NCBI GenBank assembly: GCA_002281855.1
Contig: NCHQ01000005.1
Span: 1-64,000 of the forward strand
From: Rhodospirillales bacterium 24-66-33
GTDB taxonomy: Bacteria > Pseudomonadota > Alphaproteobacteria > Reyranellales > Reyranellaceae
Reading direction: 5' to 3'
Length of the DNA: 64,000 nt
The notes below the pieces were generated by a model. The model worked only from the letters and a program-made list of their open reading frames with translations. It had not been told where the DNA came from and did no database searches. Of the stretch, positions 26,798 to 35,701 are shown piece by piece (position 1 is the stretch's first letter; every line of letters begins with the position of its first letter). Both the position numbers and the translations under genes were made by a program.

Positions 26798-27898
26798 ATG
26801 AAACAGCTTCCGATTTCCGCAGATTCGCATATCACCGAGCCGCCGGAGTGCTATCGCGAGCATATCGAAGCCGCCTACCGGGACCGTGCACCCCATGTCG
26901 TGCGCGATCCAAAGTACGGCGACATCTACGTCGTTGAAGGTATGAAGCAGACCATCCCGATGGGTTTGGTTGCAGCGGCCGGCGTCGAGCCCAGCAGCCT
27001 CCGCATCGGCGGTGCGCGTTTTGAGGACCTGCATCGCGGCGGGTGGGATCCGGCCGCCCGTCTTGTCGACCAGGACAAGGATGGCGTTGGCGCGGAGATC
27101 ATTTATCCGACCGTCGGCATGGTCCTCTGCAACCATCCCGACCAGGATTACAAGAAGGCCTGCTTCGACGCCTACAATCGCTGGCTCCAGCAGTACACGG
27201 CCCATGCCCCCGACCGGCTGATCGGCATCGGTCAAACGGGAATCCGCACCATCAAGGAAGGCATCGCCGATCTCGAACGCATCAAGGCCATGGGATTCAA
27301 GGGCGTCATGATGCCGGGCAATCCCGGCGAGCTCGACTATGACAACCCGTCCTACGATGCCCTTTGGGAAGCCGCCGTCGCTCTAGACATTCCGTTGTCG
27401 TGGCACATCCTCACATCGAGCAGCGACAGCATAAATCAGCACCGTGGTCCGAAGATCAACGGGTTCCTGTCGATCATCCGCGGCTGTCAGGACATCATGG
27501 GCATGCTGATATTCAGCGGCGTCTTTGCCCGTCATCCCAAGCTCAAGGTGGTGTGTGTCGAAGCAGACGCCGGCTGGGCGCCACATTTCATGTACCGCAT
27601 GGATCACGCCTACAAGCGCCACCGCTACTGGATGAAGGGTCAGGAGCTGCCGCGTCTGCCGTCGGAATATTTCCGCGACAACATCAGCCTGACGTTCCAG
27701 GACGACTACGTCGCATTCAAGCTTGCCGACATGCTAGCACCTCAACAACTGATGTGGGCCAACGACTTCCCGCATAGCGATTCGACGTGGCCGTGGAGCA
27801 AGGACGTGATCGCGGAACAGACCGCCCATCTCGACGCGGGACAGCGTCAGCGGATCCTGCACGACAACGTGGCGGCGCTCTACAAGCTCGCGGCCTAG
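26798..27898 (+). CDS. Amidohydrolase, ACMSD/gamma-resorcylate decarboxylase-like family
   Basis: The 366-residue protein begins with the metal motif SADSHITEPPECY. GFKGVMMPGNP and LSWHILTS lie mid-barrel, VVCVEADAGWAPHFMYRMDH next, and MWANDFPHSDSTWPWS near the end. This is the amidohydrolase_2 pattern of nonoxidative decarboxylases and hydrolases (ACMSD-like). A second member of the same family lies three genes on (30063). GAGGAG precedes the start. It could decarboxylate or hydrate an oxygenated intermediate; the reaction is not determined by sequence. Confidence 0.86.
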   Translation: MKQLPISADSHITEPPECYREHIEAAYRDRAPHVVRDPKYGDIYVVEGMKQTIPMGLVAAAGVEPSSLRIGGARFEDLHRGGWDPAARLVDQDKDGVGAEIIYPTVGMVLCNHPDQDYKKACFDAYNRWLQQYTAHAPDRLIGIGQTGIRTIKEGIADLERIKAMGFKGVMMPGNPGELDYDNPSYDALWEAAVALDIPLSWHILTSSSDSINQHRGPKINGFLSIIRGCQDIMGMLIFSGVFARHPKLKVVCVEADAGWAPHFMYRMDHAYKRHRYWMKGQELPRLPSEYFRDNISLTFQDDYVAFKLADMLAPQQLMWANDFPHSDSTWPWSKDVIAEQTAHLDAGQRQRILHDNVAALYKLAA

Positions 27899-27971
27899 CC
27901 GTCGGCAGTTTCGTGTGCTGAGTGACGACATTGACTACCGGCAAATCACTTCCGAGCCGTGAGGGATCAAC

Positions 27972-29111
27972 ATGAAGTTCAGCCTGTTCATCTATTGCAC
28001 GGTCGGCCGACGGGCTGAACTTGAAACCGGGATGGCCGGCCGCAAACCGGAGCTTTACCAGCGCATGCTGGACGAGATCGCGGAGTATGCGCGCTTTGCC
28101 GACGATGCCGGGTATTTCGGCTTCGGCCATCCCGAACATCATCTGCAGATCGAGGGCTTCGAGATCTCCAACGACCCGCGGCTGATGGGAATGTGGATTG
28201 GCCAGCACACGAAGAGGCTGCGGGTCATCACATGCGGCTTCGTATCGACCACACACAATCCGCTGCGCGTCGCCGAGGACATCGCCACCATGGACCACAT
28301 GCTGGGCGGCCGCTTCGGTGTCGGCCTGGTGCGTGGTTATCAGGCCCGTTGGGTTGAGAATTTCAAGGTGCGCGAGGATCTCCACGCTGTCGGTCCATGG
28401 AACAAGGACTCGCCGGCAGACGAAGCCAACCGCGAATATTTCAGCGAGTTCGTCGACGTCGTGGTCAAGGCTCTGACGCACGATACTTTTAGCCATCGCG
28501 GCAGGTACTGGAACTTTCCACCCGTGGGCATGGTCAATCCGCATCCGCATGGCGTCTACACGACCTATGGGCAGGGCGTTGGCCTCGACATGCACATCAA
28601 CGAGGTCGGCATCGCACCGCGTCCGCTGCAGACGCCGCACCCGCCCCTCTATGGCGGCTTCGCGGCCTCAATGCGCACCGCGCTGTTCTGGGCGAAGTAC
28701 GGCGGCAAGCCGATCGTCTTGACGGACAAACTCGACTTCTACAGCCAGCTCAATCGCGCCTATCACGACGAGGCTGCGAAACACGGCCGAGCCGTCAAGC
28801 CCGGCCACGCGACGGCCTGGGGCGGCATCTTCATTTGTGCGCCGACCGACGCCGAAGCGCACGCACAGCTCGAGGACATGCGGTGGTTTTGGGACCAATG
28901 GGCCACCCCGTTCGGGCAGGGCCTGCCCGAGTTGCTCGTCGGCTCGCCGGACACCATCTCACGTCGGCTGGAGGCGGTTCAGAAGGCCGTGCCCGGCCAG
29001 GACGAGATCGTGCTGCTGATACCTCAGGGGCTGCACGATCGCGGTCAGATACTGCGATCGCTGGAGCTGATGGCGACGAAGGTCATGCCGCGCTTCGCGG
29101 ACGCGACTTGA
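27972..29111 (+). CDS. LLM-class (luciferase-like) flavin-dependent oxidoreductase
   Basis: The 379-residue luciferase-like barrel has FGFGHPEHHLQIEGFEISND, LRVITCGFVSTTHNPLRVAE, and MDHMLGGRFGVGLVRGYQAR. It is longer at the middle than the protein at 9516 and not closely similar to it. The ATG follows GTGAGGGATCAAC. It lies between an ACMSD-like amidohydrolase and an SDR, all co-directional, so it is part of the long 21.96-34.6 kb operon or operons. Likely flavin-dependent oxygenation of a pathway intermediate. Confidence 0.87.
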   Translation: MKFSLFIYCTVGRRAELETGMAGRKPELYQRMLDEIAEYARFADDAGYFGFGHPEHHLQIEGFEISNDPRLMGMWIGQHTKRLRVITCGFVSTTHNPLRVAEDIATMDHMLGGRFGVGLVRGYQARWVENFKVREDLHAVGPWNKDSPADEANREYFSEFVDVVVKALTHDTFSHRGRYWNFPPVGMVNPHPHGVYTTYGQGVGLDMHINEVGIAPRPLQTPHPPLYGGFAASMRTALFWAKYGGKPIVLTDKLDFYSQLNRAYHDEAAKHGRAVKPGHATAWGGIFICAPTDAEAHAQLEDMRWFWDQWATPFGQGLPELLVGSPDTISRRLEAVQKAVPGQDEIVLLIPQGLHDRGQILRSLELMATKVMPRFADAT

Positions 29112-29136
29112 TCATGCCGGCGAAACGTTGGCACCC

Positions 29137-30009
29137 ATGACCGATCCAGTATCCGCCGGCGAACGCCGGTTCGGCTTCACCGATGCTGAACTCATCGCGC
29201 ATCCCACCGTGTTCGGGCCCGACTTGTTCAAGGGCAAGGTGATCGTGGTTTCGGGCGGTGGCAGCGGCATCGGCAAGGCGATCGCCATACTCTTCGCCAG
29301 GCTCGGCTCGAATCTCGTCCTTTGCGGCCGCAAGCCCGAGAAGCTCGAAGCCACAGTCGCATTACTGCGTGACCTGGGCACTGATGTCGACGCCACGGCG
29401 ATGAGCATTCGCGAACCGGAGGAAGTTGAATCGCTCATGGAGCGCGTATGGTCGCGCCATGATCGGCTCGACGTCCTCGTCAACAACGCCGGTGGACAGT
29501 TCGCACAACCGGCTATCGATTTCAGCGTCAAGGGCTGGAAGGCTGTCATCGACACGAATCTTAACGGCACTTGGTACATGATGCAGGCCGCCGCGCGACG
29601 CTGGCGCGATCATGCTCAAGCGGGCAACATTGTGAACGTCACGGCCACCGTCGGACGCGGATTGCCTCACATGGCACATTCGACTGCGGCGCGCGCCGGG
29701 GTCATCTACCTGTCGAAGACGGTCGCTGTGGAATGGGCGCCTCTGGGCATCCGGGTTAACTGCCTCGGAGTCGGCGCCGTAGAGAGCAGCGGCTTCGAGC
29801 AGTACACCGAGGAGGGCCGGAAAACCTTTTACGAAAGTAATCCCATGCGCCGTCCAGGCGATGTCTGGGATGTCGTCGAAGGCTGCGTCTATCTGGCCGG
29901 ACCTTCGGGCAAGTTCATTACCGGTGAAGTCCTCACCATCGACGGCGGGCAGCAGATGTGGGGCGACTTCTGGTCGGCCGGCCGACCGGATTACTTCAAG
30001 ATCGGCTAG
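29137..30009 (+). CDS. Short-chain dehydrogenase/reductase (2,4-dienoyl-CoA reductase-like)
   Basis: This protein of 290 residues has the cofactor motif SGGGSGIGKAIA, NNAGGQFAQPAIDFS, and NVTATVGRGLPHMAHSTAAR in place of the classical Ser-Tyr-Lys. It ends GEVLTIDGGQQMWGDFW. The NNAGGQF motif and lack of the YxxxK Tyr recall peroxisomal-type 2,4-dienoyl-CoA/trans-2-enoyl-CoA reductases, so a reductive step on an unsaturated CoA ester is possible. Start at ATG 29137; the longer frame to 29128 adds three residues. It follows the LLM gene by 25 bp. Confidence 0.82.
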   Translation: MTDPVSAGERRFGFTDAELIAHPTVFGPDLFKGKVIVVSGGGSGIGKAIAILFARLGSNLVLCGRKPEKLEATVALLRDLGTDVDATAMSIREPEEVESLMERVWSRHDRLDVLVNNAGGQFAQPAIDFSVKGWKAVIDTNLNGTWYMMQAAARRWRDHAQAGNIVNVTATVGRGLPHMAHSTAARAGVIYLSKTVAVEWAPLGIRVNCLGVGAVESSGFEQYTEEGRKTFYESNPMRRPGDVWDVVEGCVYLAGPSGKFITGEVLTIDGGQQMWGDFWSAGRPDYFKIG

Positions 30010-30062
30010 TCACCTGTGGCTTGGATTGTGGTCTTGCCCGAAATGTACCGAGGGAGACAGTC

Positions 30063-31262
30063 ATGAACGAGATCGTGGTCAACGCCCCCAACCGCTGGCG
30101 GCTCGAAACCCCTGGTACCGATGGCTGGGTGCGGACCGCAAGACCGGATGCAACGCGCAAGTACTTCTTGGTCTCCGCGGATTGCCATGCCAACGAGCCA
30201 GCAGATCTGTGGCTCAAGCGAATGGACCCAAAGTACCATGAGCGGCTACCGCGCGTGGTGACCGACAAGGACGGCGGGCAGTGGCGCGTATCTGAAGGTT
30301 ACCGACCGGATCGGCTGCGGCTTGCCACTTTGGAAGGCGAAGACTCGGCGCGCAACAAGGCTGGTGCAGACGCCGCGGGGCGCATCGCCGATCACATCCG
30401 AGACGGCGTCGACGTGGAGCTGATGTTCCCAAACAAGGGCCTCGCTATGTGGGCCACGCCCGACGCTGAGTTCGCAATGGCGCAATGCCGAGCCTGGAAC
30501 GACTGGGCATGGGAGATGTTCGCCCCGCACCAGGATCACATCGTTGTCGCAGGTGCGATCGCGACCGGTGATCTCGAAGGATCGATCGCCGAGGTTCAGC
30601 GTTTGGCGAAGCTTGGTTTTCGTTGCCTCACTCTACCGTGCAAGCCGGTTTGGGGTGCGCACGACGTTAACCACGCAAACTACAACCTGCCACATTTCGA
30701 CCGGCTATGGGCGGCTGTCCAGGACGCCGACCTGCCGATCACGTTCCACGTCTCGACCGGACGTGATCCGCGGGCTTCGCGTGGCAATGGAGGTGCTGTC
30801 GTCAACTACGTGTCTCACTCGCTGTCGCCGACGATCGAGCCTGTGGCAAATCTCTGCGCCTCCGGCGTGCTCGAGAGATTTAAAGGACTACGCTTCGCGA
30901 CCATCGAAGCCGGAATCGGCTGGGTGCCGTGGCTGTTGGGGGCGATGGACGAAGCGTATAAGAAGCATCACTTCTGGGTCCGACCCAAGCTGCAGGGTCT
31001 ACCCAGCGACTACTACCGAGCCCACGGATTCTCCTCGTTCCAGGAGGATAAGGCCGGTCTCGATCTGGCCGAGTCGCATGGTCTTTCTAATAACTTCATG
31101 TGGGCAAACGATTATCCGCACCACGAGGGTACATGGCCGCATTCGGCAGAGGCAATCGAGCGCACCATGGGGCAGCTATCAGATACCAGCCGGGCCAAGA
31201 TCCTCGGTCTCAACGCGGCACGTTTCCTCAAGCTCGACCTGCCAGCACGCTATAGGGCCTGA
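30063..31262 (+). CDS. Amidohydrolase, ACMSD-like family (second copy)
   Basis: The 399-residue protein has the metal motif VSADCHANEPADLW, GFRCLTLPCKP, ITFHVSTGRD, FATIEAGIGWVPWLLGAMDE and MWANDYPHHEGTWPHS. It is of the same family as the protein at 26798 (same order of motifs) but is diverged. Two such enzymes in one operon suggest two distinct decarboxylation or hydrolysis steps, or a hetero-oligomer. A GGGAGACAGTC ribosome site precedes the ATG. Confidence 0.86.
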   Translation: MNEIVVNAPNRWRLETPGTDGWVRTARPDATRKYFLVSADCHANEPADLWLKRMDPKYHERLPRVVTDKDGGQWRVSEGYRPDRLRLATLEGEDSARNKAGADAAGRIADHIRDGVDVELMFPNKGLAMWATPDAEFAMAQCRAWNDWAWEMFAPHQDHIVVAGAIATGDLEGSIAEVQRLAKLGFRCLTLPCKPVWGAHDVNHANYNLPHFDRLWAAVQDADLPITFHVSTGRDPRASRGNGGAVVNYVSHSLSPTIEPVANLCASGVLERFKGLRFATIEAGIGWVPWLLGAMDEAYKKHHFWVRPKLQGLPSDYYRAHGFSSFQEDKAGLDLAESHGLSNNFMWANDYPHHEGTWPHSAEAIERTMGQLSDTSRAKILGLNAARFLKLDLPARYRA

Positions 31263-31318
31263 CATCGTGGCAATGGACGATGCGTGCGAGAGCGGCTAGG
31301 ACCCGAAAGGACCGCGAA

Positions 31319-32503
31319 ATGACCGAGCGCACGTTACGCGGCAAGGTTGCCATCGTCGGTATCGGCGAGACTACCTATTACAAACATGGCAAGTCGCCAG
31401 ATCCCGAATTCATGCTGGCGCTGAAAGCGATCCTCGCCGCCTGTGCTGATGCCGGGATTGATCCGCGGAAGATCGATGGTTTCGCCTCCTACAGCAACGA
31501 TCGCAATGATCCGTCGCGTCTCGCCGCAGCGCTAGGTTTGCCGCAGCTTCGCTTTTCCAACATGCAGTGGGGCGGTGGGGGCGGGGGTGGCTCAGGCGCC
31601 GTCGCAAATGCGGCCGCTGCCGTTGCCACCGGCGTGGCGGACTGCGTCGTCGTCTTCCGGGCCCTGGCGCAAGGCCAGTTCCAGCGCTTTGGCGCGGCAC
31701 CGCCGGGCGGTACGGCCTCCGGCGAGGCAGCGCTCAACGCGCCCTATGGCGTGATGTCGCCTGCCCAGCGCTACGCCATGCGCGCTATGCGCTTCATCCA
31801 CGAGAACAGGATCGAGCCCGGCGCTCAACGCGCCATCGCATTGGCGTCGTATCATCACGCTCAGCGTAATCCGCGTGCAGTAATGTATGGTAAGCCGCTC
31901 ACGGCTGAGGCGTACGATGCGTCGCGTTGGATCGTCGAGCCGTGGCGGCTGTTCGACTGCTGCATGGAAAACGATGGCGCCGCAGCGCTGATCGTTGTGC
32001 CGGCGGAACAGGCGCGCAACTTCGCCAAGAACCCGGCGTATCTTCTGGCGGCGGCGCAGGGCTCGGAATACCGCAACGGGGCGCGCTGTCACAACGCGCC
32101 GCTCTATGCGACGTCCAGCTTTACTACGGTCGCGCCGAATCTCTACGCCATGGCACGTCTGCAACCCGCGGATGTCGACGTGGTGCAGAGCTACGAAAAC
32201 TTCACCGGCGGCGTGCTGATGAGCCTGGTTGAGCACGGCTTCTTCACCGCCGAGGAGGCCAACGACTTCCTCATCCCCGAGAACCTGCTGGCGCCTGGTG
32301 GCAAGCTGCCGCTCAACACCAGCGGTGGCAACCTCGCCGAGTGCTATATGCATGGGCTCGAGCTGCAAGTGGAGGCGGTGCGGCAGATCCGCAACGAGTC
32401 GACGACGCAAGTGCCCGATGCGCAGGTGTCGATGGTGATCTCCGGCCCGATGGTGACACCAGTATCGAGCATGATCCTGGGCAGCGAGGAGACGCTCCAA
32501 TGA
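31319..32503 (+). CDS. Thiolase-fold protein (SCP-x/Ltp2-like), lacking the nucleophilic Cys
   Basis: The 394 residues run VAIVGIGETTYYKHGKSPDP at the start, SRWIVEPWRLFDCCMENDGA in the middle, and LNTSGGNLAECYMHGLELQV near the end. Thiolases normally carry their nucleophilic Cys where this protein has MQWGGGGGGGSGAVANAAAA, so simple thiolysis is unlikely. Ltp2-like members of this fold that lost the Cys act as retro-aldolases in steroid side-chain degradation and pair with a DUF35 protein. A DUF35 gene overlaps the stop here. ATG 31319 is used. Confidence 0.87.
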   Translation: MTERTLRGKVAIVGIGETTYYKHGKSPDPEFMLALKAILAACADAGIDPRKIDGFASYSNDRNDPSRLAAALGLPQLRFSNMQWGGGGGGGSGAVANAAAAVATGVADCVVVFRALAQGQFQRFGAAPPGGTASGEAALNAPYGVMSPAQRYAMRAMRFIHENRIEPGAQRAIALASYHHAQRNPRAVMYGKPLTAEAYDASRWIVEPWRLFDCCMENDGAAALIVVPAEQARNFAKNPAYLLAAAQGSEYRNGARCHNAPLYATSSFTTVAPNLYAMARLQPADVDVVQSYENFTGGVLMSLVEHGFFTAEEANDFLIPENLLAPGGKLPLNTSGGNLAECYMHGLELQVEAVRQIRNESTTQVPDAQVSMVISGPMVTPVSSMILGSEETLQ

Positions 32504-32952
32504 CCACCGCGACTTACTTGCGGCCGGGCCTGCCGAGCCCGGTGGCCGAGAACGACGGGCTGGATGCGCCCTACTGGGAAGGTACGCGGCGCGGTGAGCT
32601 GATGGCTCAGCGCTGCAAGGCCTGCGGCAATTGGCAATGGGGACCGGAATGGATCTGCCACAGATGCCTGTCATTCGATGTGGGATGGCAGAAAGTCGAA
32701 GGACGCGGGCGGATTTATAGCTGGGAGCGGCCGTGGCATCCGGTGCATCCCGCACTCAAGGATCAGGGGCCATATATCGTCGTCCTGGTTGAGTTGCCCC
32801 ACGCTGCCGGCATCCGAATGTTGGGCAACTTGGTCGGCGATCCGCGTCAGGAGGTTCGTATCGATGCCGAGGTCGAGGCCATGTTCGAGCCGCACGACGA
32901 TGCCAAGCCACCCTTTACTTTGGTCCATTGGAAGGCCATCGGGTCAGGTTGA
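32500..32952 (+). CDS. DUF35 OB-fold, zinc-ribbon partner protein
   Basis: The 150-residue protein has a rubredoxin-like zinc ribbon CKACGNWQWGPEWICHRC (residues 38-55) followed by the OB fold (GRGRIYSWERPWHPVHP, PYIVVLVELPHAAGIRMLGN). The start ATGA overlaps the stop of the thiolase-fold gene, the usual arrangement of these partners. DUF35 proteins bind CoA esters and form complexes with SCP-x/Ltp2 type enzymes, activating them. Confidence 0.9.
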   Translation: MTTATYLRPGLPSPVAENDGLDAPYWEGTRRGELMAQRCKACGNWQWGPEWICHRCLSFDVGWQKVEGRGRIYSWERPWHPVHPALKDQGPYIVVLVELPHAAGIRMLGNLVGDPRQEVRIDAEVEAMFEPHDDAKPPFTLVHWKAIGSG

Positions 32953-32984
32953 AACGGGCTCCATATTTGAGGAGAAGTGACGCG

Positions 32985-34106
32985 ATGTTGCCCAAGAAAA
33001 CGATGGCCATGGTTCAAACGGGTCCGCGCCAGTTGGAGCGCCGTGACCTGCCCATTCCACCAATCAGCGCCGACAGCGCGATCCTCAGAATCGAGGCCTG
33101 CGGCATCTGCGGTAGCGACCACGAGCAATATGAAGGCGTGCTGAACACACCTTATCCGGTGGTTCCAGGTCATGAGCCCCTGGGGATCATCGAGGCGATT
33201 GGCGATACTGCGGCGAAGCGCTGGCGCGTCGACGTCGGCGACCGTGTCTGCGTCGAGACGATGCTGTCCTGCCACTGCTGCAATACATGCCTTGGCGGGC
33301 ATTATCATTTGTGTGACCGGCGGCAAATCTATTCGTATATCCCGCTCTCCGTGGCACCTGGAATCTGGGGTGCATATTCCCAGTACATGTATCTTGCGCC
33401 CAATGCGATCGTTCATAGGATCGACAAGTCCTTGCCGCCGGAAATCGCGGTCATGTTCAATCCCCTTGGCGCCGGGTTTCGTTGGGCGGTCGAACTGCCG
33501 GGCACGAGCGTCGGTGATACGGTGATGATCTTGGGGCCTGGTCAGCGTGGGTTAGCCAGCGTAGTGGCCGCACGCCATGCTGGGGCGGCCACGATTATTG
33601 TCACGGGACTGGCTGCAGATGCCAAAAAGCTGGCCGTCGCACGTGCCTTCGGTGCTGACTACACGATCGACGTGGACAATGAAGATCCCAAGCAGCGTGT
33701 CCGCGAGATCACGGCCGGCAGGGGCGTGGATATAGTCGTTGACGTCACCTCTTACGCCACCCAGCCGGTACGCGGTGCGCTCGACTACGTGCGTCGCGGC
33801 GGGACGATCGTGCTAGCCGGGGTGAAGGGATTCACCATGCAGGACGGCAAGAGGCGTCAGAAGACCGTACCCGACTTCGTTTCCGACATGATCGTCTGGA
33901 AGGAGATTACCATCAAGGGCGCCATCGGTGTTCTCAGTTCAGGCTATCGCAAGGCGATCGATCTCATCGAAAGTCGCAAGGTACCGCTCGCGCTTATGCA
34001 CACACATGATTTTGCATTAGAAGATGCGGATCTGGCGATCCGTACGCTCGCCCGTCAGGTAGATGGCGAAGGATCGATCCACTCTTGCCTGATCCCCCCA
34101 TCTTGA
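32985..34106 (+). CDS. Zinc-binding alcohol dehydrogenase (threonine/sorbitol-dehydrogenase-like)
   Basis: This MDR-family protein has 373 residues. CGICGSDHEQYEG and GHEPLGIIEAIGD supply catalytic zinc ligands. The structural-zinc loop is altered to CHCCNTCLGGHYHLC but keeps four Cys. The nucleotide motif is GPGQRGLASVVAARHAGA, with GQRG where GxGxxG is usual. It is distinct from the ADH at 16936. GGAGAAGTG precedes the ATG. It probably oxidises a secondary alcohol of the pathway. Confidence 0.88.
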   Translation: MLPKKTMAMVQTGPRQLERRDLPIPPISADSAILRIEACGICGSDHEQYEGVLNTPYPVVPGHEPLGIIEAIGDTAAKRWRVDVGDRVCVETMLSCHCCNTCLGGHYHLCDRRQIYSYIPLSVAPGIWGAYSQYMYLAPNAIVHRIDKSLPPEIAVMFNPLGAGFRWAVELPGTSVGDTVMILGPGQRGLASVVAARHAGAATIIVTGLAADAKKLAVARAFGADYTIDVDNEDPKQRVREITAGRGVDIVVDVTSYATQPVRGALDYVRRGGTIVLAGVKGFTMQDGKRRQKTVPDFVSDMIVWKEITIKGAIGVLSSGYRKAIDLIESRKVPLALMHTHDFALEDADLAIRTLARQVDGEGSIHSCLIPPS

Positions 34107-34141
34107 CGTTAGCGCTGAACCACAACCGGAAAAGAAGCATC

Positions 34142-34600
34142 ATGGATCTACCGCCGCAGCTCCCGCCCTTCGATCAAGAGGTGGCCCGCCGCTTCCTCGA
34201 CTCGACCGTACCTTCATCCGGCCTCCCGGAGTTCCTGGGTTTGCGTACCACGCTGGTCGAGCCGGGCAGGCTGCGCGTGGAACTGTCGGTGGCTCCGAAG
34301 CTGTTGACGCGCTTCGGCAATATGCATGGCGGCGTGCTCTCGGCGTTGTGCGACCATGCACTCGGGCTAGTATGCTACCCTCACATGCAATCTGGCCAGT
34401 GGGCGGCCACCACGGAGTTCAAGTTGAACCTCCTTACGCCGGTCTCCTCCGGTACCGTGGTCGCAGAGGCGCGTATCATCGCCATGACCCGTTCTACCGC
34501 GGTGGTGCGGATCGATATCGAGAACGACGGACGAGCCTGTGGCGCTGCTCAGGGCACAGTTCTGATCATGCAGCCGAGGCCACCGAAGTCCCAGGACTGA
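34142..34600 (+). CDS. Hotdog-fold acyl-CoA thioesterase (PaaI family)
   Basis: The 152-residue protein has the hotdog signature TRFGNMHGGVLSALCDHALG and WAATTEFKLNLLTPVSSGTV. PaaI-type thioesterases release free acid from (often aromatic) acyl-CoA and relieve CoA trapping. It is the last gene of the long plus-strand run and converges on the MaoC-like gene. ATG 34142 is preferred to a longer frame that overlaps the ADH. Confidence 0.88.
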   Translation: MDLPPQLPPFDQEVARRFLDSTVPSSGLPEFLGLRTTLVEPGRLRVELSVAPKLLTRFGNMHGGVLSALCDHALGLVCYPHMQSGQWAATTEFKLNLLTPVSSGTVVAEARIIAMTRSTAVVRIDIENDGRACGAAQGTVLIMQPRPPKSQD

Positions 34601-34668
34601 CATAGAACTCGCCGTTTGGACGACGACCAACAGCGGCGTGCGCCAACGGAGCACAAGGCGCGATGGCT

Positions 34669-35124
34669 TCAGCCGCGGCCCGCCATCATGCGGATCGCAC
34701 TATAGGTTATCACTACTTCGTTTCGCTGGTTGACGATGTTGTTGGTCGTCGTGACAATTCCCCGGTTCCCCTTACTCGTTGGCCGGATGGCTGTCACTTC
34801 CACTTCACCGTGAATGGTATCGCCGACATTGGTCGGAGCATGCACCTTTATGGTCGATTCCAGCATTGCGAGGCCGGTATGCTGCATCGTGGCCTGAACC
34901 AAGAGGCCTTCGATGAAACAGTAGCAGAGGGCGCCTGGCACAGGACGGCCCGCTATCGCACCGTGTTGTTCGCCAAACGTCACGTCGGTGAAGATCATCT
35001 CGACCATACCTGTCGCATTGATGAAATTCACCAGATCAGCCTCGGTGATGGTGCGATTGATGGTGCGGAATTTCTGGCCGACCTTCAGGTCAGTCCAGAA
35101 CAGTCCCAGGCCGACGTAGTCCAT
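34669..35124 (-). CDS. MaoC-like hydratase / hotdog protein
   Basis: The 151-residue protein starts [20 protein letters not shown], then TITEADLVNFINATGM, GRPVPGALCYCFIEGLLVQA and the ending SAIRMMAGRG. The T-E-D-v-x-F element and following hydratase-like helix are those of MaoC dehydratases. An upstream region and first 30 codons nearly the same as this gene's recur at 39.4 kb as a broken copy. Operator site D is 91 bp upstream. It likely hydrates an enoyl-CoA. It is convergent with the thioesterase. Confidence 0.85.
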   Translation of the reverse strand: MDYVGLGLFWTDLKVGQKFRTINRTITEADLVNFINATGMVEMIFTDVTFGEQHGAIAGRPVPGALCYCFIEGLLVQATMQHTGLAMLESTIKVHAPTNVGDTIHGEVEVTAIRPTSKGNRGIVTTTNNIVNQRNEVVITYSAIRMMAGRG

Positions 35125-35701
35125 GCGATCTCCCAAATGCCACAGCAAGGATAGCGGCGACGGTTACCTTTACTCTCCCCTGAATGAGCGTATTTTGGCA
35201 TACTTCGCGGCATGTTCTAATGTTAATTCGAATTCGGTAGCTATTGTTTCTCATATGAGCGCATGTCGGTCGTCGCGGCCAGCCCTTGCTGTGCGGCCTC
35301 GCCGGGTGCCGCCTCGAGATAGACAAAGCGGTCGGCGAGGCGCTGCTCGCTGAGATGCTGCCGGACACGACGTCCATACAGCAGATGCGAGGGATGGTGG
35401 ACCTCGACCTCTGGCCCGATATGGTACAATCACCGGATGATTGCGCTGACCCGAAAGAATGCCCGGTTTGCCGGGCTCCGATGGCGGTTCATCGTCCCTC
35501 GCAAGCGTGGTCGCGATGAGCCCTCTCCTTCCTCCTTCCTCACTCCAGAGCGCTTGCTTAATGCGGCTGATTCAGTTCCAGATGACTGGTGTCAATTCGA
35601 ATTTGTAGCGAAGACCGGCTACCGGCCGCGACTTCAACCTGCTGTCGTTCTCAGGCAGGCTCAAATTGAGAATGGGCTTCAGCTGAACTGTTGATCGAAT
35701 T
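35125..35701. other. Intergenic region between maoC-like and emrB genes
   Basis: This is 577 bp. Operator site D lies at 35215-35232. The remainder contains short frames on both strands (for instance 85 codons at 35437-35694, plus) without recognised similarity. A fragment on the minus strand (35241-35429) may be gene debris. A second spaced half-site ATTCGAA occurs near 35600 but lacks the matching arm. Confidence 0.5.
35215..35232. promoter_or_regulatory. Candidate operator (site D) upstream of the MaoC-like gene
   Basis: TTCTAATGTTAATTCGAA matches the consensus dyad with both outer arms exact. It lies 91 bp upstream of the MaoC-like start. The duplicated upstream region near 40.75 kb keeps a matching site (E). 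Confidence 0.68.

Noticed and set aside
31569..31595. GC-rich Gly-codon run in the thiolase-fold gene as a contraction/expansion repeat
   Set aside because: The frame is open on both sides and the Gly stretch lies in the loop expected at the Cys position; nothing shows it to be an artefact.
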